From Bryobacterales bacterium (GTDB lineage: Bacteria; Acidobacteriota; Terriglobia; Bryobacterales; Bryobacteraceae), in NCBI GenBank assembly GCA_016789905.1, contig JAEUQC010000114.1:1-64000 (forward strand): 64,000 nucleotides of DNA. Reading direction: 5' to 3'. The notes below the pieces were generated by a model, which was given only the letters and a program-made list of their open reading frames with translations, was not told the DNA's origin and did not search any database. This document shows, one piece after another, positions 15,514 to 23,859 of the stretch. Numbering within the stretch: position 1 is the first letter of the stretch; every line of letters begins with the position of its first letter. The position numbers were made by a program, and so were the translations under genes.

Positions 15514-16670
15514 GCGCGCGCTCCCAGGCGCCCATTCCGCCATAGCTCGTCGAGTGAATAATCCTTCAGCCACTGGTCCAGGTCCAGCTCATCGGCTCGC
15601 GTCAACTGCGTCATGCCGTCCTCGTCTGCGTCCATCACAACCACTTCTTCCGGGTTCAGGAAGCGAATGAGGGTATCGGAATGTGTCGCCACGACGATCT
15701 GCGTTCGTCGCGATGCTTCCCGCAATTGATCCGCCAACAAACTCAAGAGTTCGGGATGCAGGCTGACTTCGGGTTCGTCAAGCAGCGTTAGCGCGGTCAG
15801 TCCAGGGCTCTGCAGCAGGGTGGTCAGCCAAAGAAATCGGAGTGTCCCCTCGGACAGTTGATGGGAATAGAGCGGTTTTGAAAACCCCTTCTCCCGCCAG
15901 GCCAGCGCCAATGTCCCCGCGGCCACTGGCGGGAAGTCCAGCCGCTCAAACCTGGGGAAGGCGGCGCGCAGAGAGTCTTCTATCGCTTCAAAGCGATCCC
16001 GATTCGTTTCCCGAAGATAGAACAGGCAGGAAACAAGTTCCTCTCCATTTCGCCCCGGTAACTCCGCCGGACCCATCGGCTGCGGGAGCCGCACGGGCGA
16101 TCGCGGATCCACATTCAGCACATGATAGAAGGTCGATGAGGCCAACCGCCTCCGAAAGTCCTCAGGCTCTTGGAACATCTTTGGCACCTGAGCCAGAGAT
16201 GTTTCCAAGGGGTTATGCTCCCACGTTGGGCCCGACAATCGCTTCTCAATCGGATCGTAGTACTGAACGTTGCGATCCACAGACCGGATATGGAAGAAAG
16301 GGGAAGCGGACTGCGTTCGCTGTTGGCTTAGGCTCTCTTCGCGTATTGTGTGAGACAACCCCTGTGGTTGCATCCTTGCCGAATAGACAAGAGGCGCGTG
16401 GCCAGGAACCACCATTGTGATGCCCAAGGCCAACTCCGTGGCATGGTCATAGGTGAGGATGTTTCCCAATCCCGAGAGTTCCGAGAGCGTCGGAAACAAG
16501 TTCGCCTGCGCGGAGCGGGCGAGAAGCGATAACACGTCAAGTACCGACGTTTTCCCCACGCCATTCGCTCCAATCAGGACTGAGAGCGGGCGAAGATTTA
16601 GGCGCGTATCGCGTAAGCGGCGAAATCCCTGAACGGTGAGATCGCCAAAACGGATGGAGGGGTTAGCCAT
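15510..16670 (-). CDS. AAA_21/OLD-like ATPase of a putative defence module
   Basis: This 386-residue ABC/SMC-type ATPase has Walker A GANGVGKTS near residue 35, a signature-like LSEGTLRFLWL, Walker B LTLLDEPEVSLHPELL and switch His in VVATHSDT. This matches ATPases found beside DUF4276 or DUF4435 Toprim-like partners, and resembles the ATPase of OLD, PARIS and related anti-phage systems. The start at 16670 (MANPSIRFGDLTVQGFRRL) is preferred over a basic extension from 16748. Its stop overlaps the start of the Toprim-like gene, so the two form one operon whose effector is now interrupted. Confidence 0.88.
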   Translation of the reverse strand: MANPSIRFGDLTVQGFRRLRDTRLNLRPLSVLIGANGVGKTSVLDVLSLLARSAQANLFPTLSELSGLGNILTYDHATELALGITMVVPGHAPLVYSARMQPQGLSHTIREESLSQQRTQSASPFFHIRSVDRNVQYYDPIEKRLSGPTWEHNPLETSLAQVPKMFQEPEDFRRRLASSTFYHVLNVDPRSPVRLPQPMGPAELPGRNGEELVSCLFYLRETNRDRFEAIEDSLRAAFPRFERLDFPPVAAGTLALAWREKGFSKPLYSHQLSEGTLRFLWLTTLLQSPGLTALTLLDEPEVSLHPELLSLLADQLREASRRTQIVVATHSDTLIRFLNPEEVVVMDADEDGMTQLTRADELDLDQWLKDYSLDELWRNGRLGARA

Positions 16671-16748
16671 GATTACGAGGGGCGGTTCATTTGAATCGCG
16701 ATCAGACACCACTTTAACGCGATTGGTCCGAAAGAAGGCCCGCTTCAC

Positions 16749-17507
16749 CTACGTCGTCCGAAACAAATACCAGCCATCGCCAATCCGCTCCACATGGATG
16801 AACGCTTCCGGTGTAACGGCCGGAACCGCTACACCCTCCGGGACGAACAAATAGCCCACCGTATTATCAGTCACACCGCCGAATGTGAACACAACATACC
16901 CAGCCCCGGCCCGCTCCGCCGACTGCAAGTGAAGCGCCTTCCCATCCGCCCGGCGATCCCCAAGCACACGGCTGGCAAGCGCCGCGAACCCGGCCCGGTT
17001 AGCAAGAAAGTGCTTCGTTAACTCCGCGTCGCTACTCAGGACCAACTCCAGGTTGCGCAAATTCCACTCCTGCTCCGCCGTACGTTGGCGCATTCCGCGC
17101 AGGCCTTCCAGCCCCCGATGCAGCACCCCCGTCTGCGCCAGCGTCCGCACCGCGCTCAGCTTCCAGCGGCCGTCGACGCGCGCCAGAAACAGATACCAGT
17201 CTTGCGTCGCCCCCCGGCTTCGCACCTCCGCCCCGAACCGGGCCGTATCGGCGGTGGCGGCCAGTTCGCGGATGCTCACCGTGGCCGAAGTGCCGAAGTA
17301 CTCCCCGAGTGTCTTCTGGTTCTGGGACTTCAGCATCTCTCCCGTGTAAACGTTGCCCTTTTCCGGAATGCCCGCTGGTGAAAAAAAGGCGTCCACAACG
17401 CTCCGCGCGCCCGTCTGTGCCGCCGCGCTCCCAGCGCTTGCGCAGAGCATTAAAAGGTACACTCGTAGGAAGTCTTTTCGCCCGCCCGCGCCTATATTCA
17501 ACTTCAT
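16749..17507 (-). CDS. Exported protein of unknown function
   Basis: This 252-residue protein has a hydrophobic N-terminal segment (VYLLMLCASAGSAAAQ), suggesting export. I do not recognise the family. The mature part has two similar-looking halves: WYLFLARVDGRWKLSAVRTL near residue 100 and HVERIGDGWYLFRTT at the C-terminus, both of NTF2/SnoaL-like flavour (a W-x-L/F after a positively charged loop). A GTG start at 17462 would give a shorter signal peptide. Only 14 bases separate its ATG from the divergent SRPBCC gene. Confidence 0.6.
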   Translation of the reverse strand: MKLNIGAGGRKDFLRVYLLMLCASAGSAAAQTGARSVVDAFFSPAGIPEKGNVYTGEMLKSQNQKTLGEYFGTSATVSIRELAATADTARFGAEVRSRGATQDWYLFLARVDGRWKLSAVRTLAQTGVLHRGLEGLRGMRQRTAEQEWNLRNLELVLSSDAELTKHFLANRAGFAALASRVLGDRRADGKALHLQSAERAGAGYVVFTFGGVTDNTVGYLFVPEGVAVPAVTPEAFIHVERIGDGWYLFRTT

Positions 17508-17521
17508 AAGGAGTACCCAAA

Positions 17522-17980
17522 ATGATAACCGACCGCGACCTCACCATCACCCGTCTCATCGACGCGCCGCCCGCGAATGTCTACCGCTGCTGGACCGAGC
17601 CCGAACTAGTCAAACAGTGGTTCGCCCCCCTTCCCTACACCACCCCCTCCGCCGAAATGGACGTACGGCCCGGCGGCGCCAGCATCATCACCATGCGCAG
17701 TCCCGACGGCGTCGACATGCCCAACCCCGGCGTCTTCCTCGAAGTCGTCCCCAACAGGAAAATCGTCGTCACCGACGCCTATACCTCCGCCTGGGAACCC
17801 TCCCCAAAGCCCTTCCTCACCATCATCCTCACTTTTGAGGAGGAGGCCGGCAAAACCCGCTACACTGCGCTGGCCCGCCATTGGACCGTCGCCGATCGCG
17901 AGGCCCACGAACAAATGGGCTTCCACACCGGCTGGGGCATCTGCACCGATCAACTCGCCGCCCTCGCCTCCCGCCTTTAG
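17522..17980 (+). CDS. SRPBCC/AHSA1-family protein
   Basis: This 152-residue protein has the START-like fold of the Aha1 C-terminal homologue family: ITRLIDAPPANVYRCWTEPE at the N-terminus, VKQWFAP, then MDVRPGGASIITMRSPDG and FLTIILTFEEEAGKT. A strong AAGGAG motif stands at 17508-17513. Such proteins bind hydrophobic ligands; the specific role is unknown. A frameshifted partial copy lies on the other side of the YhcG gene at about 19320-19550. Confidence 0.9.
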   Translation: MITDRDLTITRLIDAPPANVYRCWTEPELVKQWFAPLPYTTPSAEMDVRPGGASIITMRSPDGVDMPNPGVFLEVVPNRKIVVTDAYTSAWEPSPKPFLTIILTFEEEAGKTRYTALARHWTVADREAHEQMGFHTGWGICTDQLAALASRL

Positions 17981-18118
17981 CCTTTTGAAACACCGGAAAA
18001 CAGGGCGCATTTTGGCATTAGCTCGACCATCCGATCAAGACAGGTGCCTGGAGGTGTTGACGGCGGGGCGTTCATGCGCAACAAACGGCCAAGTGATCCG
18101 TGGCGGTCGCTATGGCTG
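17981..18118. other. Short intergenic region between SRPBCC and DUF1016 genes
   Basis: No gene is supported here. Because both flanking genes converge it may hold terminators, but no clear hairpin with a T-run was found. Confidence 0.4.
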
Positions 18119-19168
18119 TTACTCGTTGGACCCTTCAGGCGTTCTCAGCTCCGCCTCGATCTCCTCAATCGTCGGCAAGCTGCCTTTGAGTTCCGCAGGC
18201 AGGTTCTCCAGGTGCCGGAACTCCGCGATGCCCATCGGTGTTGCCGTGTTGCGAAGTGCGTACTCGACGATCAGTTCCTTCTTGCTCTTGCAGAGAATGA
18301 GTCCGATGCTCGGGTTGTCGCTTGGGTGCTTCAGGATGTCATCCACGGCCGCCAGGTAGAAATTCATTTTCCCGGTGTACTCCGGCTTGAACGGGCCGCT
18401 TTTCAGGTCGATGATCACGAAGCAACGAAGCTTCAGGTGGTAGAAGAGAAGATCGAGCCGATAATCCTCGCCCGCAATCTCCAATGGATACTGGCGGCCG
18501 GCGAAACAGAACCCCGCACCCAGTTCCAGCAGGAACTTCTGGATGTGCTCCACAAGGCCGGCCTCCACGTCTCGCTCATCGGCGTCGTTAGACAGCGTGA
18601 GGAAATCGAAGCTGTAGGGATCTTTCAAGAGTTGGTGAGCTAAATCGGACTGCGGGGCCGGCAGCGCCTTGGTAAAGGTGGTAATCGCCTTCCCTTGGCG
18701 CCGGTAGAGGCCCGCCTCGATCTGGATCACCAGATTGTTTCGGCTCCAGCCGTGCTCGATGGCGGCGCGAGCGTACCAGAGTCGCTCTTCACGTGCTTTC
18801 ACCAAATCCAGGAGCCGGATATTGTGCCCCCAAGGAATTTGTCCAACAACCTGTTGGACAATTGCTTCTTCCGGCCAAGCCTCTGAAAACGCACGCATAT
18901 ACAGCAGATTCGTCCGGGACAGGCCCTTCATATGCGGGAAACCCGAAGAGAGGTCTTTGGCCAGGCGCTCAATGACCTTTGTCCCCCACCCTTCCGCCTC
19001 TTGCCGCGCCAGAATCTCCTTACCGATCCCCCAGTAGAGGAGAACTAATTCCTGGTTGACGGCGACGGCAGAACGAACCTGGGCAGACTGAATTCGCTGC
19101 TTGATTGCAGAAAGAAGCTGGGCGTACACCTTCCGGTTTCGTGTCTCCTCGACGATCTCTTCTTCCAT
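18119..19168 (-). CDS. YhcG/DUF1016 PD-(D/E)XK nuclease
   Basis: This 349-residue protein has an N-terminal DUF1016 helical domain (LVLLYWGIGKEILARQEAEG ... LSRTNLLYMRAF) and a C-terminal nuclease domain (YRLDLLFYHLKLRCFVIIDLK, then FKPEYTGKMNFYL). The D...xIDLK pattern matches the PD-(D/E)XK active site. YhcG-type proteins are predicted endonucleases found in mobile and defence contexts. An ATG at 19204 is an alternative start. The gene lies between an intact SRPBCC gene and its broken duplicate, suggesting insertion. Confidence 0.85.
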   Translation of the reverse strand: MEEEIVEETRNRKVYAQLLSAIKQRIQSAQVRSAVAVNQELVLLYWGIGKEILARQEAEGWGTKVIERLAKDLSSGFPHMKGLSRTNLLYMRAFSEAWPEEAIVQQVVGQIPWGHNIRLLDLVKAREERLWYARAAIEHGWSRNNLVIQIEAGLYRRQGKAITTFTKALPAPQSDLAHQLLKDPYSFDFLTLSNDADERDVEAGLVEHIQKFLLELGAGFCFAGRQYPLEIAGEDYRLDLLFYHLKLRCFVIIDLKSGPFKPEYTGKMNFYLAAVDDILKHPSDNPSIGLILCKSKKELIVEYALRNTATPMGIAEFRHLENLPAELKGSLPTIEEIEAELRTPEGSNE

Positions 19169-19319
19169 GGTCTCCTTCTGTCGCACCAAATCAAGCGAGT
19201 CCACTTCAAAGCCCTACTGCTTGGCAGTCAACGCTACGCGAAGCGCGCCGCGCCAGCGGCTTTAGGCCTTGACTGCAGCCCTCAAGCATAGAGTGGGCAA
19301 TGTGTGCAGAAGCGCCTTC

Positions 19320-19550
19320 AGCCCCCCTCCGCCACAATGGACGTGCGCCCCAGCGCCGCCAGCATCATCACCATGCGCAGCCCCGATGGCGTCGGAATGC
19401 CCAACCCCGGCGTCTTTCTCGAAGCCGTTCCAATCGCAAACTCGTCGTCACCGGCGCCTGCGCCTCCGCCGGGGAACCCTCCCCCCAAGTCCTTCCTCAC
19501 CATCGTCCTCACCTTTGAAGAGGAGGCTGGCAAAACTCGCTACGCCGCCC
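19320..19550 (+). pseudogene. Degenerate partial copy of the SRPBCC/AHSA1 gene
   Basis: About 230 bases closely match the central part of the intact gene at 17522-17980, beginning with a copy of the MDVRP...ASIITMRSPDG segment. A one-base deletion around GAAGCCGTTCCAA shifts the frame, and a one-base insertion at the CCCTCCCCCCAAG run restores it so that FLTIVLTFEEEAGKTRY is again readable. The first ~40 and last ~35 codons are absent. This is a fragmentary duplication, not a functional gene. Confidence 0.8.
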
Positions 19551-19577
19551 CCGCCCGTGTTTAACCTATGTAACCTA

Positions 19578-19606
19578 TTGACACGCGGACCGGCGAGGCG
19601 TATTCT
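19578..19606 (+). promoter_or_regulatory. Strong sigma70-like promoter
   Basis: TTGACA (19578-19583) and TATTCT (19601-19606) are separated by exactly 17 bases. The -35 is a perfect consensus. Transcription should start near 19613 and serve the membrane protein and winged-helix regulator genes at 19651-20567. Confidence 0.7.
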
Positions 19607-19625
19607 TATCGCAGACTGGTTTGCG

Positions 19626-19643
19626 CCACAGACCAATCTGTGG
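19626..19643 (+). promoter_or_regulatory. Perfect inverted repeat overlapping a ribosome-binding site
   Basis: CCACAGA, four bases, TCTGTGG: a perfect 7-bp dyad. Its right arm runs into the GGAGG Shine-Dalgarno of the gene at 19651. Placed just after the predicted transcription start, it could be an operator for the winged-helix regulator encoded two genes on, or an RNA hairpin that hides the ribosome-binding site. Confidence 0.5.
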
Positions 19644-19650
19644 AGGAAAA

Positions 19651-20271
19651 ATGACTGATCCCCTTTTCGACGCTACCCGCCGCGTCCAACGCGCCTGGTC
19701 GGCCGACGGCTTGTCCGAACTAACCGCGGGTTTTCTTTTCCTGGCGCCGGCATTGCTCGAATGGAGCAAGCTAGGGTTCGACAAACAAGACCCCGCCTGG
19801 CGCGTCCTGAACGTTTTGCAGATGCTAGTCGTGTTTCCCGGCGTCTGGATCGCGCAGTGGGCGCTGCCGCGCCTGCGCAACCGGTTCTTTGGCAGCCGGG
19901 AGGGCATCATGATCCCCCGGTTGGCGCCGGAGGGCGTTGCGAAGGCCGCCGCCATCGCCATCGTGGCAGCCATGACGGCGGCCGTTTTCGTTGCCATGCG
20001 TAGCGCCGCTCATTGGGTCACTCTCACCATCCTGTTGAGCGGCTTCGGCGCCGGCTTCATCCTATTCCTCATCGGGAGATCCACCGGACTCACCCGCTAC
20101 CTCGTCGCCGGGCCAGTCATCGTCCTGATCTCCGCGGCCATTGCCGCGCTGGACCGCAGCTTCGAATCTCTGTTCGTGGCGGAGTTCGGCATCATCGGCG
20201 CCATTCTCACCGCGATGGGCGTGATGAGTCTGAGACGTTTCCTGCAAACTCCACCGAGTGCGGCACAATGA
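19651..20271 (+). CDS. Polytopic membrane protein of unknown function
   Basis: This 206-residue protein starts MTDPLFDATRRVQRAWSADG, followed by about five to six membrane segments (FLFLAPALLEW, VLQMLVVFPGVWIAQWAL, AAAIAIVAAMTAAVFV, TLTILLSGFGAGFILFLIG, VAGPVIVLISAAIAAL, IIGAILTAMGVMSL). GGAGG lies directly upstream. The stop overlaps the ATG of the winged-helix regulator (ATGA at 20268-20271). Membrane protein plus small winged-helix partner is a recurring bacterial pair, where the regulator commonly controls the operon; the membrane protein's function is unknown. Confidence 0.8.
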   Translation: MTDPLFDATRRVQRAWSADGLSELTAGFLFLAPALLEWSKLGFDKQDPAWRVLNVLQMLVVFPGVWIAQWALPRLRNRFFGSREGIMIPRLAPEGVAKAAAIAIVAAMTAAVFVAMRSAAHWVTLTILLSGFGAGFILFLIGRSTGLTRYLVAGPVIVLISAAIAALDRSFESLFVAEFGIIGAILTAMGVMSLRRFLQTPPSAAQ

Positions 20272-20567
20272 GCGATACACTCCGCGGACTCACCGAGCTT
20301 GACCGCACCATTCATGAGCCGGCCCGGCTGTTGATCGTTTCGCTGCTGTACCTTTCCAAGGAGGCAGACTTCCTGTGGCTCCTCAACCAGACCGAGTTGA
20401 CCAAAGGGAACCTTTCAACACACCTCGGCAAACTGGAACAGGCCGGCTATCTGGAGGTAAAGAAGCAGTTTCGCGGGAAGGTCCCGTGGACCCTCTATCG
20501 CCTGACGGACCAAGGGCGCCAGGAGTTCGAGCGATATCGGAAGGCCATGCGCGCCGCGCTGCGGTAG
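20268..20567 (+). CDS. Winged-helix transcriptional regulator (HTH_34-type)
   Basis: This 99-residue protein is a single winged helix-turn-helix: EPARLLIVSLLYL (helix 1), TELTKGNLSTHLGKLEQAGY (recognition region) and VPWTLYRLTDQGRQEFERY (wing and last helix). It matches small ArsR/MarR-like regulators with no effector domain. It is coupled to the membrane-protein gene by an ATGA overlap. The dyad at 19626-19643 is a candidate binding site. Confidence 0.9.
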   Translation: MSDTLRGLTELDRTIHEPARLLIVSLLYLSKEADFLWLLNQTELTKGNLSTHLGKLEQAGYLEVKKQFRGKVPWTLYRLTDQGRQEFERYRKAMRAALR

Positions 20568-20593
20568 CAATCTTTGAATCGATCCGCGCGAGA

Positions 20594-23500
20594 ATGGAAG
20601 GTATGCGGCCTCCCGACGCGAACGTTCGCGAACGCGCGCTCGATATCAGCGAGTCCTTCCTCGTCCAGGCCCCCGCCGGTTCGGGAAAGACGGAGCTGCT
20701 AACCCAGCGCTTTCTCGCCCTGCTCGCCGCTGTCGACACGCCCGAGTCCATCATCGCCATCACCTTCACTCGCAAGGCCGCCGGCGAAATGCGCAACCGT
20801 ATCAGCGGCGCGCTGCGCAAAGCGTTGGAACCGGCGCCCGAAGAGCCGCACGCCCAACGCACCTGGAACCTTGCCCGCGCCGCGCTTGATCGAGATACCG
20901 ACGCCAGTTGGGGCCTCCTCGATAACCCCTCCCGGCTGCGCGTCATGACCATCGACTCGCTCTGCGCCTCGCTGACCAGCCAAATGCCCTGGATGAGCCG
21001 TATGGGCGGCACACCCACACTCGTCGACGACCCCGGCGAACTGCACCGCCTCGCCGCGCTCCGCACGCTCGCCCTGCTGGAACAGGACACGGAGTATCAA
21101 CCGCTGCTCGCGCGCCTTCTGCTCCACATCGACAACAACCTGCCCCGTACCGCCGAACTGCTTATGCAGATGCTCGCGCGCCGCGACCAGTGGCTGCGGC
21201 ACATCGCCGGCGGGCTGAATCGCGCCCATCTTGAAGCGAGTCTTGCCGCCATTTCCGAGGCCGCTCTGGAGCAAATTCGCCATCGCGTCCCCTTCAACGC
21301 GTGGGACCTTATGGCCTACGCGCAAATCAACACCAATGGCGCCACCGACCTTGAACGCCATCAAGCGCTGGCCGGCTTCCTGCTCACGCAGGAAGGCCTG
21401 CCCCGCAAGCGCATCACCAAGAACGAGGGCTTCCCGGCGAAAGACCCGCGCAAGCCGGAAATGGAGTCGCTTTGCGCCAATCTCGACCCCGCCTTTGCCG
21501 CCGGCCTGTACTCGCTTCGCGCGCTTCCGCCCGGCCAATATAGCGACAAACAGTGGGCCATCATCGAAGCGCTTAGTAATGTTCTGCACCTGGCCGTGGC
21601 CCAGCTACGCCTGGTATTCCAGGAACGTCGCGCCACCGATTTTGTCGAACTCACCCTCAGCGCCACTCAAGCCCTCGGCACCGACGCCGAACCCACCCCG
21701 CTCGCCTACGCCCTCGACTTCCGCATTCAGCATCTGCTGCTCGATGAGTTCCAGGACACCTCCCGCTCCAAGCTCGCGCTGCTGGAACGTCTGGTCGCCG
21801 ATTGGATGCCCGGTGATGGCCGCACCGTCTTCGCTGTCGGCGATCCGATGCAATCCATCTACAGCTTCCAGGAAGCGGATGTTTCCCTGTTCGAACAGTG
21901 CCGCCGGCGCGGCCTGGGCCGGCTCCCGCTCGAATCGCTTGTTCTGCGCGCCAACTTCCGCTCCAGCCGGAATCTGGTGGATTGGTTCAACTCGACTTTC
22001 CCCGGCGTGCTGGCACCCGAGGACGATCCGGCCTCCGGCGCCGTAGCCTACTCGCCCAGCACCGCCCAGCGCGGAGAGTTCGACGGACCGCCCGTCGAGT
22101 GCCACCCGGTAACGCCGGAAGACGAGCCGGGCGCTGTTGCCGACGCCGTGGAGAAGGCCGAGGGCCGTGTGGCCATCCTGGTTCGACGTCGTGCTGACGC
22201 CCACGCCATTGTGGCCGAATTGAAGCGCCGCCACATTCTGTTTCAGGCCGTCGAAATGGACCCGCTCGCCGAGCGCTCCATCATTCAGGATCTCCGCGCC
22301 CTTACTCGCGCCCTGCTTCATCCAGCGGACCGCGTGGCCTGGCTCAGCGTCCTCCGCGCACCTTGGTGCGGGCTGGAACTGGTGGACCTGATCGCCATCG
22401 CCGCCAGTGCTTCCATTCCCGGCGTGCTGCCATCCCAGCCTTCGCCACGCGTTCAACGCGTAGCGCCCATTCTGATTGCCGCGCTGGAAAACCGCCGCCG
22501 CCGTCCCCTGCGACGTCATGTGGAAGAGACCTGGCGCGCGCTCGGCGGCCCCGCCTGCCTGCGGGATCGCGCCGAGGAGGAGGACGCAAACACCTTCTTC
22601 GGCCTGCTCGACAAGTTGGACAAGGCCGGCGATCTGCCCGATCTCAAAGCGCTCGACGACGCCCTCGCCAAACTCTGCGCCACTGCCGATCCCACCGCCA
22701 CAGACCGCATCCAGGTGATGACTATGCATAAGAGCAAGGGCCTGGAGTTCGACAATGTGATTCTGCCCGGTCTTTCCAACAGACCGCGTGTTGGGAATTC
22801 GGCGCTGCTGCGTTGGCGCGAGACCGATGACCTGGTCATCGGTTGCATTCGGGAATCCGGCGCGGATCGCGACGCCGTCTACGACTATCTCGGCGCCCAC
22901 GAAAAGGGAAAGGCGGAGCACGAGGCCGGGCGCCTGCTCTACGTCGCCGCCACCCGCGCCAAGAAGCGGCTGCACCTGTTTGGCGGCCAAGCGCAGAACG
23001 GCAGCTTTCTCGCCCGGCTCTGGCACGCCGTGGGCGACCAGTTCCCCGCCCCCGCCAACGCGCAGGCCGCGGCCGCCGTGGCCTTATCCGCCGGGGTTCC
23101 GCTACGGCGCGTTCCGGAGGGCTTCGCCGCCCCTGCCCCGCCGCCGGCGCTCGAATGGCACGTGGCGGAGCGGCGCGTGGATGAATCGGCGGAGCCCTAC
23201 AGCGCCGACAACGAGACCTTTCGCATCATTGGGACGCTGGTGCATCGGGTATTGCAGATTGTCGCCCAGCAAGGGCTGGCCGTCTGGAGCCCGGAACGTG
23301 TGGCCGAGCGGGAACCGGCATTGCGGGCCCAGCTATCGGTATTGGGCGTTCCCAGGGCGGAATTGGACGCAGCGGTTACGCGCACGGCAGAGATTTTGCG
23401 TCAAACCCTCGCCAGTGAGCGTGGCCGCTGGGTACTGGCCGCCCATCCGGAGGCGGTCAGCGAGTGGGAATTGAGCGGCGTCTTCGGCGGCGATATCTAC

Positions 23501-23740
23501 AGCCGCAAGCTGGACCGGTCATTCGTCGCCGATGGCATCCGATGGATCGTGGACTACAAAACGGGCGGCAATGATGCGCGATACCGCGCCCAACTCGAGC
23601 AGTATGCCGAACTGGTTTCACGGCTCGACAGCCGTCCCATTCGCCTGGGGCTGTATTTTCCGCTGACGGGAGCGTGGCACGAATGGGAGCCTACACTCGT
23701 TCGGCGAGCAGGATCAGCCACTGGCCAAGCGCTAGATTGA
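20594..23740 (+). CDS. AddA-like UvrD-family helicase-nuclease
   Basis: The 1048-residue protein has superfamily 1A helicase motifs: Walker A APAGSGKTELLTQRFL near residue 28, ITFTRKAAGEM (Ia), LLLDEFQDTSRSKLALL (II), VGDPMQSIYSFQEADVSLF (III), VMTMHKSKGLEFDNV (V) and LLYVAATRAKKRLHLF (VI). The C-terminus has a PD-(D/E)XK nuclease core with FVADGIRWIVDYKTG. It is the expected partner of the AddB-like protein at 11345-13849. The gene's last 17 codons read into a sequence that is a duplicate of the downstream methyltransferase 3' end, so the extreme C-terminus (after HEWEP) may not be native. An ATG at 20603 is an alternative start. Confidence 0.9.
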   Translation: MEGMRPPDANVRERALDISESFLVQAPAGSGKTELLTQRFLALLAAVDTPESIIAITFTRKAAGEMRNRISGALRKALEPAPEEPHAQRTWNLARAALDRDTDASWGLLDNPSRLRVMTIDSLCASLTSQMPWMSRMGGTPTLVDDPGELHRLAALRTLALLEQDTEYQPLLARLLLHIDNNLPRTAELLMQMLARRDQWLRHIAGGLNRAHLEASLAAISEAALEQIRHRVPFNAWDLMAYAQINTNGATDLERHQALAGFLLTQEGLPRKRITKNEGFPAKDPRKPEMESLCANLDPAFAAGLYSLRALPPGQYSDKQWAIIEALSNVLHLAVAQLRLVFQERRATDFVELTLSATQALGTDAEPTPLAYALDFRIQHLLLDEFQDTSRSKLALLERLVADWMPGDGRTVFAVGDPMQSIYSFQEADVSLFEQCRRRGLGRLPLESLVLRANFRSSRNLVDWFNSTFPGVLAPEDDPASGAVAYSPSTAQRGEFDGPPVECHPVTPEDEPGAVADAVEKAEGRVAILVRRRADAHAIVAELKRRHILFQAVEMDPLAERSIIQDLRALTRALLHPADRVAWLSVLRAPWCGLELVDLIAIAASASIPGVLPSQPSPRVQRVAPILIAALENRRRRPLRRHVEETWRALGGPACLRDRAEEEDANTFFGLLDKLDKAGDLPDLKALDDALAKLCATADPTATDRIQVMTMHKSKGLEFDNVILPGLSNRPRVGNSALLRWRETDDLVIGCIRESGADRDAVYDYLGAHEKGKAEHEAGRLLYVAATRAKKRLHLFGGQAQNGSFLARLWHAVGDQFPAPANAQAAAAVALSAGVPLRRVPEGFAAPAPPPALEWHVAERRVDESAEPYSADNETFRIIGTLVHRVLQIVAQQGLAVWSPERVAEREPALRAQLSVLGVPRAELDAAVTRTAEILRQTLASERGRWVLAAHPEAVSEWELSGVFGGDIYSRKLDRSFVADGIRWIVDYKTGGNDARYRAQLEQYAELVSRLDSRPIRLGLYFPLTGAWHEWEPTLVRRAGSATGQALD

Positions 23741-23836
23741 CCCCGGCCCGCAGCGGGCCTGGCAGAAGCCTGTCAAGCCAAGGGACAACCGGGCGAACAC
23801 CGCTCTCCGGACTCCCGCCCAGCCGGGCCACCGCCG
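23691..23836 (-). repeat. Partial duplicate of the methyltransferase 3' end
   Basis: This segment matches 24303-24470, the 3' part of the methyltransferase gene, with scattered mismatches and a deletion of roughly 20 bases. On the reverse strand it still reads GGSPESGVRPVVPWLDRLL and ends LILLAERV plus stop, as the intact gene does. It overlaps the end of the AddA-like gene. Confidence 0.8.
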
Positions 23837-23859
23837 GCGCCTGGTTGGACAAGCTGCAA

